64,000 nucleotides of DNA from Ilex aquifolium (lineage: Eukaryota; Streptophyta; Magnoliopsida; Aquifoliales; Aquifoliaceae): positions 16,031,089 through 16,095,088 of the forward strand of contig OX637405.1 in NCBI GenBank assembly GCA_951799425.1, read 5' to 3'. The position numbers and the translations under genes were made by a program. Numbering within the stretch: the first letter of the stretch is position 1; each line of letters begins with the position of its first letter. The notes under the pieces are model-generated. The model saw only the letters and a list, made by a program, of their open reading frames with translations, was not told where the DNA came from and did no database searches. Of this stretch, positions 33,087 to 44,509 are shown piece by piece.

Positions 33087-33802
33087 TTGGTGGAGGATCA
33101 CTTGGGACTAATGGGCACCTTAAAGTTGGGGGAGGAGGAGATTGTTGATATAGAGGAGGTTGATGATCAAGAGGAGTTGAATAGCTTGAAAGGGGTCGAA
33201 AAATGGACCCCTACATTTGAGAAGCTTCCACACCAAGACAAGAAGATCTTTCCATCGAATGAAAAAAAACCCATCTTAGAGTTGAAGCCTTTAATTTCCA
33301 ACCTCAAATATGCATTTTTGGAGGAGCATGAGACATTCCCGATGGTAATTAGCTCAACTTTGGAGGCAAGCCAAGAGGAGGAGTTGTTACGTGTATTGAG
33401 AAGGCACAAAGGAACCATTGGGTGGACCATAGCCTACATCAAGGGGATAGGCCCCCTCAGTTGCACTCATATGATTTACTTGGAGGAAGATGCAAAGTTA
33501 TCCCGAAAACCACAACAGAGGTTGAACCCAATTATGAAAGACGTAGTGAGGGATGAGGTGCTAAAGCTATTTGACGTGGACAACATTTTTCCGATTGCCG
33601 ATAGTAATTGGGTTAGCCCCACACAAGTAGTACCCAAGAAATCAGACGTCACGGTTGTTGCAAATGAGGAGAACAAGCTAATTCCAACAAGGGTGGTCAC
33701 CAGATGGAGAGTGTGTATTAATTACCAAAAGCTTAACTCGTGCACAAGGAATGACCATTTTCCATTGTCATTCCTCGACCAAGTATTGGAAAGAGTAAGA
33801 AT
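33087..33802 (+). pseudogene. Element B protease-RT linker and RT N terminus, truncated
   Basis: A single frame of about 240 codons: acidic linker (EEEIVDIEEVDDQEELN), WTPTFEKLPHQDKKIFPSNE, GWTIAYIKGIGPLSCTH, RLNPIMKDVVRDEVLKLFDV, then RWRVCINYQKLN (Trp codon intact, unlike A and C). It ends in FLDQVLER at the insertion point of the next LTR fragment. Confidence 0.8.
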
Positions 33803-34271
33803 TGATCACCCAAGTGCAGGTTGTGCGAAATAATATAATACTGGGAAGTCCAAGGTCGAACCACAGGGAATTGAGAAAAACTTAGAACACAAAGAAAAAT
33901 AAAAGAAATTATTTTGAAAAAATTGTTGTAGAGATTTTGAAATTAGAAAACAATAAATTTGATTTTAAAACAATAATTGAAAATAATAAAGCATCGGGGA
34001 TGCCCTTTAAAATCCACATAGTAATTATTAATGATCCAGTTTTCGAACTCAATTGAGAATCAATTGAGGAGTGATCCCAGTCGGAATATTTAGTGGTGAT
34101 AATATGAAAACATCAAAAGTTATAATTAATGAATTATCTGAATAAATATAAGAATTTACTTGTAAATCACAAACATTCACCGTGCCCGGAGTTTACGATA
34201 TATCAACCTTTCCAACAGGTAAACCTTATTTTATTGCAAATAATAAATCAACTGATTCGCACTTTTCAGTG
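33803..34271 (-). mobile_element. Athila-type LTR fragment
   Basis: Starts TGATCACCCAAGTGCAGG, similar to the start of the LTR at 60513 (TGATCCGAAATGTGTACACCCAAGTGCAGG without the middle). CGAACCACAGGGAATTG and a GTGCCCGGAGTTTACG block also match LTR features. Only the first part is present; a second LTR start follows at 34270-34272. Orientation is inferred from the 60513 copy. Confidence 0.5.
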
Positions 34272-36128
34272 TGTCTGAATTATATTATTATTTTACACCC
34301 AAGTATAAGTTGTCAAATTGTAGTTTTCTCGGTTTTAAGTCCAAGTATCGATCCCACAGAGAGTTGTTTAGTAATTTAAAACTTAAAATAAAATAAAACT
34401 ATTAAAGGTGTTGTTTGAAGCAGAATATCGTTTGATAGCTTGTGATGTGAGCTTAGCTTAATAATGATGCATTAAATAAAGTGCGTAAATAAAGCAGAGT
34501 AATGACAGGAATATAAAATATACCCTTCAGTTTAGGGATCCATATGCTTTGTATTGTTTAAGTTACTGGAAATGCTACCTCACAACAATTAACTCCCATG
34601 TTACTGGTAAGTCAATCGGTAGGTCTGATGTATATAAATCATAACACAGCAGCTTCTCAGGCTAGCTGGTGGTATAAATAATAATTCAGCAACTTCTTAG
34701 GAAAGCTGGTTATATCTACTTCAATTGATTAACCCAAGCAAACCAGAAGGACAAGCCATTCATGAAGAATACTTGAGTTATTCCCTTGATGTTATGATTG
34801 TTACTTGTTTATATAATAAACCATAACACAGCCGCGTCTTAAGCGAACTGGTGGTAGTATAGCATAACCCAGCAACTTCTTAGGAAAGCTGGTTACATAA
34901 CCGCCAGTTAAACATCCTCAGTATTCCAGTGGAAGCAGAGCCATACCAATAGGAACACCGTGGTTATTAGACTGTCAGTCTAAGTATATAATTTATATAT
35001 ATATAACATAACCCAGCAACTTCTTAGGAAAACTGGTTACATAACCGCCAGTTAAACATCCTCAGTATTCCAGTGGAAGCAGAGCCATACCAATAGGAAC
35101 ACCGTGGTTGTTAGACTGTCAGTCTAGTTATATAATATATATATATATATATAAACATATATATAAACATATATATAAAAATATAAATAAAACATCAGCA
35201 TTTCCAGAACTTAAGCAATATTATACATATGTTTACCCTAGTTGAAGGGTATAAACGACTACTCACACTCCATTACTATAGAAAAGCAAGAAGTGCGGGT
35301 AGTATTCATTACAACAGAAATTAAAATAGAACTTCTTTCACAAAGAACACTTGAAACACAACCACCTTTATTATCATTCAAGACACAAAAGTGGCGGCAG
35401 TTCAACTGTCCGAATAGAAAGATTACAACAGAAATGTAGAAATACGGAAAGGGTGTCACACACCGGCTATTCCTTTCTCTTTTCTCTCTATCTTTCTCTA
35501 AGGTGTTCTTCCTTTGGAGCTTGGAGGTCGGCTGGTTTTGAGTGAGTTAGGGGCTGATTTTGTATGTTGGAGGTAAATGTATGTAGATAAAAGAACAAAA
35601 GAAGACTTGGTGTGGAAAGGTTAGAGAATGGAGGCAAGGTGTGAAGGCTTTTTTCTTTTGTGTTGGTGTGTAAAGGAAATGTAAGAATTCAGCCCCTATT
35701 TATAGAGGGGGAGGTGCACGGCAAGGGGGGGGGGGGGTTTAGGAAGGTCATCACACCCTTTAGGAAGGTTATGTCTTGCAGTAGGGCTAGGTGTCGTCGT
35801 CCGAAGCTTCCACCTCGCAACCTTTCAGAAGGTTGTGCTTTGCAGTGATGCTAGGTGTCACCGTCTTGGGCTGCCACTTGTCTTGCTTCCATTGGTACAC
35901 ATGTCTTTTTCTTATTGGTCCAAGTGTCATGCTCCCATTGGTCCAAGTTTCTTTATTGCACTTTAGTCCTTCGTCATTTCCAGCTTTTCAAAATTGTCTT
36001 GTACTTTCCAGTATTTCTGCATTTGACCCTGCAATGTTTAACATAATTTATTAAAAACTTTAATTTACACCCAAAACATAATTCATAATATTTAGTTGTT
36101 TCATTTTTACAAAAGTGAGTACTTATCA
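34272..36128 (-). repeat. LTR of remnant element D
   Basis: Starts TGTCTGAATTATATTATTA with ACACCCAAGTATAAG and ends GAGTACTTATCA. It is followed by 3'-UTR sequence of Athila type, which makes it the 3' LTR of a minus-strand element. No clear PPT is visible at the border and no TSD could be matched. It contains tandem repeats (34641-35150), a 13-G run near 35725, and a degenerate ACCTTTCAGAAGGT palindrome near 35820. Confidence 0.6.
34641..35150. repeat. Tandem inverted-repeat units in the D LTR
   Basis: A 144-bp direct duplication (34863-35006 and from 35007) contains CCAGC...GCTGG and the 17-bp inverted repeat TTAGACTG-T-CAGTCTAA. Shorter relatives of the CAGCAACTTCTTAGG...GCTGG unit occur at about 34645, 34685 and 34822. 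A TA-rich microsatellite follows (35135-35180). Confidence 0.7.
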
Positions 36129-37199
36129 TTTTTACAAAAGCTACCTTTTGGCACACCTCTTAAAACTTTATTTATTTATTCTTTCCATTTTTCACTTTCT
36201 TGGCTCTTTTTTTTTGTTTTGTTTTTTTTTTCCATTTGGTGAGTGCATTTTATGCTCCATCTCACTTTTTTTTTTTTTTTTTGAACGAGTGCGTTTTACG
36301 CTCCATCTCGTTCTCAACACATGCCCCTTTTTTTTTTTTTTTTTTTTTGTATCCTATTGATTTAAAAGAGGGTGCAAGAAAATTATGTAGCAAAGTTAGG
36401 TTTAATATATTTTTATCTGGCTCGGGTATTTTTCGAGTTTCATGAAAAGAATTTATACTATTTTAGGCTCAAACATGGCTGACTAAGGATATAATTTTGT
36501 AAAAGAAATGGTTAATGCTCAAAATTAATCAAACATGGCCTAAGATCATTTTCCAGAAATTATTCATTTGTATCATTCCTATAAAAAGAATTTCAAGGAT
36601 AATGCAAGTAATATAATCTAACGAGTGCTAATCAAAACAAAATTAATGAGATTATTCAATGAAAGTTTACCGTAGAATCGAAGATGTTTACTTGAGTAGA
36701 TGTAGAATATCTCTCCAAGGGAGATTAGCTCAAATTCTGCAATTGGTTATACATCTCCACTATATATGCAAAGAGTGTAATATTTCACAAGGTTTCTGAA
36801 ATAAAAGAAATCTATTTGTGCTTGTAAAAGTAAGTTTTAACAAAAATATTAAGATAATATATAACTACAATATGAAAATTCTGCGTGATCAGATTAAGGT
36901 TATTTTTACAAAGCATATGAATATTAACTTAATTTAACTGTAAATTATATGAAATACAAAATTTTTTTTTTTTTTTTTTTAAGAACTTAAATTAAAACAC
37001 ACAGCATATTTAAAAACATAAAGTAAATTGCATAAACTAAAAACACATAATGTAAAGGCTGAGTGAAATAAAGTAAATTTTTTTTTTTGTAAAATCTCCA
37101 GTCAATTTAAGAGTTAGAAGATTCTCCTCTGGAATGGTCTTGAAACAACTGCTACAGCTCAGCTTTATATTCATCCATGCGTTGATTGATCTGAATAAT
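36129..37199 (-). mobile_element. 3' interior of remnant element D
   Basis: T-rich tracts with two GAGTGC(A/G)TTTTA(T/C)GCTCC hairpins (36239-36265 and 36283-36313; the second has a 7-bp GAACGAG/CTCGTTC stem). The segment 36365-36660 (GTGCAAGAAAATTA, CTCAAACATGGCTGACTA, AACATGGCCTAAGATC) is homologous to 62935-63210. At the right end a minus-strand frame (INQRMDEYKAEL, then stop) is the C-terminal end of the third ORF that continues at 48154. Confidence 0.65.
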
Positions 37200-38545
37200 T
37201 GATTGAGCAAAAACGTTGTTATTCCTTAACCTCTTAACATCATCCCTCAAATGTGTGTATATGGCTTATGTGTGAAAGGGAGTGTCACTCTCCCTCGGAA
37301 TGATGCAAGAGATAGGGCAACGGAATGGAGGATGGAATGAATGAAATGTGAAATGAAATGTGTGAACAAAAGTGCTCCCCAATCGCAAGGAGTCTTTCGC
37401 GTGTCGTGTTTTACTTGGTGGTATTCCAAGGTCGTCTCCTCAGGGAAGGAAAGTTCAAGTGTGTGAAGGTGATTTTGTCAAAAAGAGAAAGTGTAAAATC
37501 TTTTAGTTTGTTTTGTAGAGTTGTGTTTGTACTGAAAATGCAAGAAAACAAGTGTTGGCTAATCCAAAGGGTCATTCCAATGGGAATACCAACTCAACTC
37601 AAAACCTTCCTCCAAGGGTTTATAGATGAACGATTGATTCGTGGGAAGCTCGGGACAAATGGAGGTGAGGATCTAAGCATAAACCGTGACAAGTCTACGG
37701 AATATCAAAGCCTCACAACCAAATGGAGGTGAGGATCCAAGCATACCCCGTGACAAATGCCTACGGGATATCAAGGAATCACCACCACGTTCACACTCAA
37801 CCCAGTCAAACCGAACCATCGTACACCGGGGAGGAAAGAAAATAAGTTGAAATGGATGGCCCAAGAGGAATTCTCCCTTGAATTAGCCAACTAAAAATCT
37901 AGCTAGTCATGCAAGCAAGAAGAAAATACATAATGTAAAGAGACATAATGGATAAATGAAGATTAGAACTTAAACTAATGCAAGAAATCGTAAACTAAGA
38001 AGAACAATATTCAATACCCATTTTAAAGCAAGAAATGAAGAAAACTTAACATAACAATGGTGAAATGTAAAATGTAAGACTAAACTTGCAATGAACTTAA
38101 AGTAAATGACATTAAAGACTTTAAACAAAGTTTAGAATATCCTTACAAAAGATTACAAGACAATGTAATGAAGAAAATGCAAAAATATCAACTTCGAACA
38201 CTATTCATCTTCTTCTTCCTGGAACTATCTAAGCTTAGGTAGCCACACCTTTACCATGTGTAAAATGCTGAATATATTGGAGAGTTAGCCTTCAATTCTC
38301 GTGCATGGTGGTCCCCCCTAGCTGTGCACAAGCCTCCCATCAATGGGAGGCTGAATGATGCTTTGACAGGCTAGGAGAAGGTTAGCCTGCAACTCCCCTG
38401 AGCAGCCCACTTCTCTCCCATCCTCCTTTAATGCCAAGCCTTTAAAGTCTTCAAAATGTGTAAGGGAGGCATGTAGATGTGTAAGAGAATGATGGGGAAC
38501 AAGTGGGAGAATCAATGGTGGGACCCCCAAGCAAGTGGAGAAGAG

Positions 38546-41541
38546 TGTGACGCCCCAATTTCCGGGGGTCCTTTATTAACCGTTGACCAATCCGTCAACC
38601 CGCGGAAATACTCGTGATAGTCGTATAACCCGACACCACGTCGTTCACATGCTTTTAACCGGATTTACCATCCACAAAATCAATTATACCTCAAATTATG
38701 TCCATTTATGTCATAGGAACCAAAGAAAACCAAGCCCAAAAGCATGGCTAAGCATTTTGAAAATTTCAAATTTTTGGAAAGCCTTCCGGAAGGTTTTTCT
38801 TAACCTTCCGGAAGGTTTTGCCTTCTGGAAATAGATTGAAAATGAGACGTGTCGACCTTCCGGAAGGTGTACTCAAACCTTCCGGAAGGTTTTGCTCACT
38901 GGAAAGGTTCTTCCGGAAGGTTTCTCTTCACCTTCCGGAAGGTTTTGCCTTCTGGAAAATAGATTGAAAATGAGACGTGTCGACCTTCCGGAAGGTGTAC
39001 TCCGCCTTCCGGAAGGTTTTACCTTCTGGACCACAATTCTGCCTTAACCTTCCGGAAGGTGTTAGTGACCTTCCGAAAGGTTTTGCCCAGAATTTCTTCC
39101 TTCCTTAGTTTTTCAATTCGAATCCATTTCAATTTGCTTCAAAATCATCCAAAACTTATACAATGAAGTTTCTAACATAAAACATTGTTTGTACAAGTTC
39201 TATTACAACCCAATACATATATTTACATGTCAATATCAAATTTCCTTAAAATTTTTTTACAAACATTCAAAACAAAGCCACATCCGGCTTTCTTCGTCCT
39301 TGAAGCCCGTATGAGGGTCTTCCACCCATGCATATCCCACACCTGAAAATGTTGTCCCACGAAGGGTGAGCCACGCTCAATAGGATATCCTCCTACAGAG
39401 GCTACTCCCCAACCTAAATGCATATGAAATGCGCACATGCAACGATCAACAAGCATCAACCAATCCAACAAGAATATACACCTCAATGTTAGAAAGCTAC
39501 CATGCTATACTATGTCATGCCATGATATGAGATGGAACTCACTCGTGCACCTTGTCCCGAGTCTTCCCCGACTCACACCACACAATGCAAAAGCCAATGT
39601 GTATGAACCCGTCTATTGACGGAAAAACCCTCCCAATGATCGTTTGAGATAAAAGTTATGTCTTTATAAAAAAATCAAATCATTGTTTGAGGCTACCCAT
39701 TGGATGGGTGTTTTTATATAACAAAATCTTGTGTCTTCTTGGGCAACGGATTTTGGAGTCGCACCACTGGCTCCGTGGGCCATGCCACTTTTCTGGAATT
39801 TCACCGCCGGTCAAATGACTAAACCAAGTGGTTCCGGGTTTTTCACCCGAGGGAGTGTCTAGCCCTACTTGCTTTACCCGACACAAGTTTTCCTTATGCA
39901 ATGCAACCGTGCAACTCAGTCGGATCTTCGATCCCGACTTTCCCGAGTTCACATACCAACCACCAAGATTTGGTGTTTGATCCACAACACATGCACACAC
40001 CCACACTCATGCCTATGACCCATGAATGCGATGTCAACTCACCCACACACACTCATGTCTTATGACCATGAATGTGATGTACCCATGAGAATGCAATGTA
40101 ATGTACCCTTGCATCTTCTCCACATGTTCAATATGTATGAATGCCATATGAACAACACAACAATAAATCCACATATCCATGGTACTTCATATCATAAGCA
40201 TATGAACACCATAATTTAACACATTGTCAATATATAGCAAGCATGCATATATCAACATTTCATCCAATAACCATTTTCAAACATGTTATCACATAAGCAT
40301 GCAATTAACATAGCAAACTCATCAATACAACATTTTCACCAAGGCATTTAATCAACACCTTCGAACTACCCAAAGCATGTAATCATATAATATACTCAAA
40401 TTCATCATAAAGCTCAAGAAATCATATTAATTGATTTCTACACAATTATACCAAGATAGAATTCATTCTACCCATAACATAACCTCATATGTCATAATTT
40501 CTCAGGAAATTATCAACAACCATTCCTAATTGTCCATTTCATTTAGGAATTCACTTTACCCAATTTCCCATATCAATTTTCTACACTTCAAGTTTCTTTA
40601 TGAAATTTACCCATCAAGTAAATTTATTTACCCATTTCATACCAACCTTGCTTAGCATATTTGGTACTCATTTCCCACACATGAAATGCATTAGTGGTAC
40701 ATTAAACTAGAGAATGTGATTTAAATCTTGCTACCCATTCTCAATACCCATTTCACCCAAATAACCACAATAGGCAAGTGATACATATATATATACACCT
40801 ACCCATTCCATATAACCTTCCTAGGTTGGAAATAAACCTAAGTAGGAAGAAAACCCTACCTCTTGTAGCGTGTAGAATCGCCGTGGGAAGCTCCTAGAAC
40901 TCAAAGCAAGCTTGAATCCTCCACTTCCAAATTTTCGGCCTCCCAACGTTCGGTGAAAGCCGTCGTTTTTGGTACCCACGCGTAGCCCTCGTCGAGTAGA
41001 ACAATCTTTGTTCTTGGCCCAAGTGGATTCGAGCTCTAAAATGGAGTAGATCGTAGAGAGAAGTTTTGGAGAACCCTCACTCTCTCTCTCCTTTCTATCG
41101 GCTGAGCAATGAGCAAAAATGTGGGAAAAATTAGATTTTCCCCCTATTTATATTTTTAGAATACTTGGCCCACAATTGGCCACACGTCCCTTTTAATTCC
41201 GGGTTCGTTTTAATCCCGAAACGACTAAATTTCGCTCCGGTTCAAGTTCGAATTATTTTTATTTCAACTTGCCTCTAATATTTCCCCAAACTTTAAAATT
41301 TTATAAAAATTTCGTGCACGGGGTCACCCGAGGCCCGTTTGTCTCGTAAAACGTGAAAAATCCGACTATCTCGGAATTCAACGAAATTTGACGTGGTAAC
41401 TAGATTTCGCGAGACGAATCCAACGGTGGAATCCGTCTCGTCATCCGAGATTTAGAAAAATTCAGTTTTTCAACTAGTACCGAAGTGGCAATTCACTTAT
41501 TGCCCTTGTTCGTCAAAGTTTAAATTTTCCGGGGTTTCACA
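38546..41541 (-). repeat. 3' LTR of the Tekay-like element
   Basis: 2996 bp, 53 bp shorter than the partner because one palindrome unit is missing. Palindrome array at 38782-39083. It contains frames of up to 108 codons with no recognisable product; they are identical in both LTRs because the LTRs are. In sense, a TATA-like ATATAAATA lies near 41150. Confidence 0.88.
38782..39083. promoter_or_regulatory. Palindrome array, TTCCGGAA type, Tekay-like 3' LTR
   Basis: About ten CCTTCCGGAAGG palindromes, many extended to AAACCTTCCGGAAGGTTT, plus interspersed CTTCTGGAA. A higher-order unit (GATTGAAAATGAGACGTG + palindromes) occurs twice. Unlike in the other families it lies near the sense 3' end of the LTR, well downstream of the TATA-like site. 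Confidence 0.78.
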
Positions 41542-41578
41542 TTCTTCCCCCCTTAAAAGAATTTCGTCCCCGAAATTC
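41542..41578 (-). other. PPT and PPT-proximal hairpin, Tekay-like element
   Basis: PPT complement TTCTTCCCCCCTTAAAA, then the perfect hairpin GAATTTCG-TCCC-CGAAATTC (41559-41578). It is the same arrangement as in the Athila-like elements. Confidence 0.75.
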
Positions 41579-41913
41579 ACACCCTCATGCACATTCGACT
41601 ATATGCATAAGTTACAACAATACTATCTAAATTGTCCCATATGTATCCGTCTCACTCCCGGACTAGGTTCTAGACGCAACCAAGTCCGTCCGTAAAGGCA
41701 CCACATATCCCGTGCATACAACCTGCAGAATTCCTCCTGTGTGAGGGTCATCCGCACTGTCAAAAGGCGTGCCGACTTAGTAAGCCGGTCCACTCTCACT
41801 CACACCGCATCATGTCCCCGCGATGTCCGTGGCAAGTGGGTCACAAAACCCATTGTGACATGTTCCCACTTCCACTCAGCCACCTCCAAGGGCTAGAGCA
41901 GCTCTGTTAGTCT
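41579..41913 (-). pseudogene. Degraded end of pol, Tekay-like element
   Basis: About 330 bp between the PPT hairpin and the RNase H/integrase frame. Words such as CCACTTGCCACGG and GTGACATGTTCCCACTTCC suggest decayed integrase coding sequence in sense. No frame is open. The integrase core and chromodomain regions are largely missing. Confidence 0.45.
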
Positions 41914-42429
41914 CTAGTGCCCAGCCTTCACCTGTCGACATGTGAGACATCTACTGACAAGGTTTTCAACGTGTCTCTTTATTCTACTCCAGTAACACTG
42001 GTGATGAAGATCATGGTACATCTTCGTGCCACCTAGACGTACTCGGTCCTTGATAGATAACAAATCTGGGTCCTGTTCGTGGGAATCGATCACTCTGCTC
42101 AGTAGGGAAGGCATAGTCACCAAGCTCCCTAAAATACCCTGAGTCTGACCCCGATAATACAGCCCGAACTGTCCCACAATCTCAAACATCCGCCACTCTC
42201 GGTGAGCCACACTAGCCACAACTTCCTGTGACTTCCGGCTAAGTGCATTAGTTACCACATTTGCCTTACCAGGATGATAATGCAAAGTGAAGTCGTAACC
42301 CTCCAAATATTTCATCCACCTGCGTTGTCTCATGTTGAGGTCCCGTTGTGTAAAGATATATCTCAGACTTTTGTGGTCTGATAACGCCTCAAACTTCTCA
42401 CCATATACGTAGTGGCGCCAAGCTTTCAA
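41914..42429 (-). pseudogene. RNase H end and integrase zinc region, Tekay-like element
   Basis: 171 codons: KAWRHYVYGEKFEALSDHKS, QRDLNMRQRRWMKYLEGYDF and GKANVVTNALSRK are classic chromovirus RNase H (usual VADALSRK; Thr-Asn here). The integrase HHCC region follows: YHDLHHQCYWSRIKRHVENL with CLTCRQVKAGH. The integrase core is absent. A one-base deletion near 42430 separates it from the preceding RT/RNase H sequence. Confidence 0.85.
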
Positions 42430-43372
42430 GGCAAGATAATAGCCGCCAACTCCATGTCACGTATAAGATAATTTTGCTTGTGGTTCTTTAGTTGTCCAGA
42501 ACCATAAGCCACCGTTCTCGCGGACTACATTAATACCCATCCATGTCCGTCCTTAAAAGCATCACAATTCACTGTGTACTTCTGTCCCCTCTCCGGAACT
42601 ACTAGAATAAGAGGTGAAGTAAGCTTTCTCCATAAATTTTGGTCATTAGTACCAAAGCGCCCCAAGGTGAAGTATTTGGTCTAACGAAGTCCTTGTTCAA
42701 CAATTCTTGTATTCGGACCTAGAGTTTTCACAACTCTACTGGTTTCATTCTATGCAGAGTCATAGAAATGGACGATGTACCGGGATGCAACTCAATGGTA
42801 AATTTTACATTCCTATGTGTAGGTAATCCCGGTAGTTCATCCGAATAATATCCCCATACTCACAGACAACCCGAGGTAGACCCAACTCTTGTCTCACCTC
42901 GTCCTCCAAGATGAGGCTCGCAAGCCAACCCATCTACCATTCGTGCCAACAGAAACCATACACGATTTGGGATAAAGAGTCGTGCTTTTCCCCCTGGAAT
43001 TTGAAACAAACACCCTTCGGTGTGTAAGCAGTGATCCTCTTACGATCACAATCAACGACGACGCGGTGTGCCGTCAATCAACCCATTCTCAGGATGACAT
43101 CAACTCGACATGTCCACGACCCTAAGGTCCATAGTGAGTAGAGTCCCCGAGATCTCTAACTCACAACCGTCATATCTGATCAATGCAGGCCCTAGTCCCT
43201 AAGGTGGAATTCACCCCTGAGGACTCTTCTAGGGTTATAATATTTAAAACTGTACCATGCACAAAACATGAAGAATAACAGTATTTGACACGCTCAAGTC
43301 AAATAACACGTGTACCCATAAATAAGGAATAAGTGATGTACCGTGGGTTGCTGCCTGATCTCCCGACTCACT
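42430..43372 (-). pseudogene. Degraded protease/RT of the Tekay-like element
   Basis: No long frame, but chromovirus words are readable in sense: GCELEISGTLLTMDLRVVDM, DVILRMG-stop-LTAHRVVVDCDR, GWLASLILEDEVRQELGLPR and, near 42530, TVAYGSGQLKNHKQNYLIRD. Several stops (for example within the D-x-x-L-x-M-x-W motif, Trp to TGA) and a large RT deletion are visible. Confidence 0.75.
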
Positions 43373-44143
43373 CTATGGTGCAACATCAAAGACCGTTTCC
43401 TGGGTCTCCAATGTTGTCGCTTCAGAGTCTTGTTCCTGGCCTTGGCCCATACCTTGGCTCATCCGGTCTGATTGCGGAGTCTCCGCACGCGGCGTACTAA
43501 GGACTTGCACAATGCTCTGTAGTTGGGACTGATTTCCCTGGTCCTTAGTAGAATAGGGAAGGACAATACGTGCCTGTGTGAGTCCCACCGACGACTGGGA
43601 TTGAGAAGTCTCGGAACTCTGTGAGGTTTGCCTCAGGGGGCAATCCTTCTTCCTATGGCCCGGTTGTCGACAATAGAAACATGTCTTCTGGCCTCCTTGA
43701 AACGTTCCCTTGAATTTCTTCCCTCCTTGGGACAAAAGATTTTGGGCTTGATCCCCCTCCTGTGATCCCTGCCTCTGAGGACAATCCCTCCTCTTATGCC
43801 CCACTTGGCGACAATGATAACATGGCCCCTGCCCCGCTTGGCTGGGAACCCTGAAGTGCCCACTACTTTGGGAGGTTTGCCCTTGGCCTTGGCCTTGATA
43901 GCCGCGGCCCTGCCCCGATGATTCTTGTGGCCTCGATGTCTTTTGCTTTTTCCATGGCCGTTGATGGCCCATGGAACTTAAACTCCTTTGGATGGCTTGA
44001 GCCCCTTGGCCCAAATTGGCGCTTGCCTGTGCTAGGTTAGCAGCCATCGTACTCATAGCCTCCATATAGGCTTGTTGGTCCAAAGCCGGTAGTGGTTGGT
44101 TGTTCCATCCACCGCCTAGACGTCCCCTTCCTCTATATGCCAT
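43373..44143 (-). CDS. Short Gag of the Tekay-like element with two zinc knuckles
   Basis: 256 codons, open. It starts MAYRGRGRLGGGWNNQPLPA, then an Ala/Gln-rich helix (about 25-55), a basic stretch (WKKQKTSRP) and Gln/Ser/Gly-rich linkers. CCHC knuckles at C108/C111/H116/C121 and C155/C158/H163/C168. The capsid domain normally found between the helix and the knuckles is missing. It lies just inside the primer site. Nucleocapsid-type RNA binding is inferred; assembly would need capsid from another element. Confidence 0.78.
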   Translation of the reverse strand: MAYRGRGRLGGGWNNQPLPALDQQAYMEAMSTMAANLAQASANLGQGAQAIQRSLSSMGHQRPWKKQKTSRPQESSGQGRGYQGQGQGQTSQSSGHFRVPSQAGQGPCYHCRQVGHKRRDCPQRQGSQEGDQAQNLLSQGGKKFKGTFQGGQKTCFYCRQPGHRKKDCPLRQTSQSSETSQSQSSVGLTQARIVLPYSTKDQGNQSQLQSIVQVLSTPRAETPQSDRMSQGMGQGQEQDSEATTLETQETVFDVAP

Positions 44144-44493
44144 CTACACACATGTCAAATAGCAATAGAGTACTAACTTAATATCCCAAGGTAGGGATCA
44201 AGTTCAAAACATTGAGAATTCTCTCATCGTGTCCCTAGTAGAGCGAATGTCTCACACTAGTAGACATTTAACCCATGAACTATCCCGTTCATCCTTTTCC
44301 GAACCCCCAAGGTTATGTTTTCTAAACCTAGTGTTCCTCTTTTCCATATACATTTTACCATGTATATAATTTAAACATAACACATAATCATGTAGCACAT
44401 AATCATGTAACAAATAAAACACATAACATGAATGCACATGGAATGCAATGGTGTAAACCCATTCCCCTCGAGCCCTAGGTAATCATATACCTA

Positions 44494-44509
44494 TGCTCTG
44501 ATACCAAGC
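44494..44509 (-). other. Primer binding site (tRNA-iMet type), Tekay-like element
   Basis: On the minus strand it reads TTGGTATCAGAGCAT, directly inside the 5' LTR. TGGTATCAGAGC is the standard initiator-Met primer site. Confidence 0.88.

Larger units (their letters stand above)
28707..33802 (+). mobile_element. Element B: second Athila-like copy of the A family, 3'-truncated
   Basis: 5' LTR (28707-30440), primer site, gag, protease and the start of RT on the + strand. It inserted into the integrase of A. RT ends at FLDQVLERVR, where an unrelated LTR fragment starts at 33803. The 3' half and 3' LTR are not in the window, so its TSD cannot be checked. Confidence 0.82.

Noticed and set aside
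35725-35737. Run of 13 G residues as a G-quadruplex or regulatory site
   Set aside because: A single G run in a decayed LTR with no partner runs; more likely slippage.
38782-39083. Regularly spaced palindromic repeats that could resemble a CRISPR array
   Set aside because: The sequence is eukaryotic LTR DNA, the units are 12-18 bp, the spacers are repetitive and no cas genes are present.
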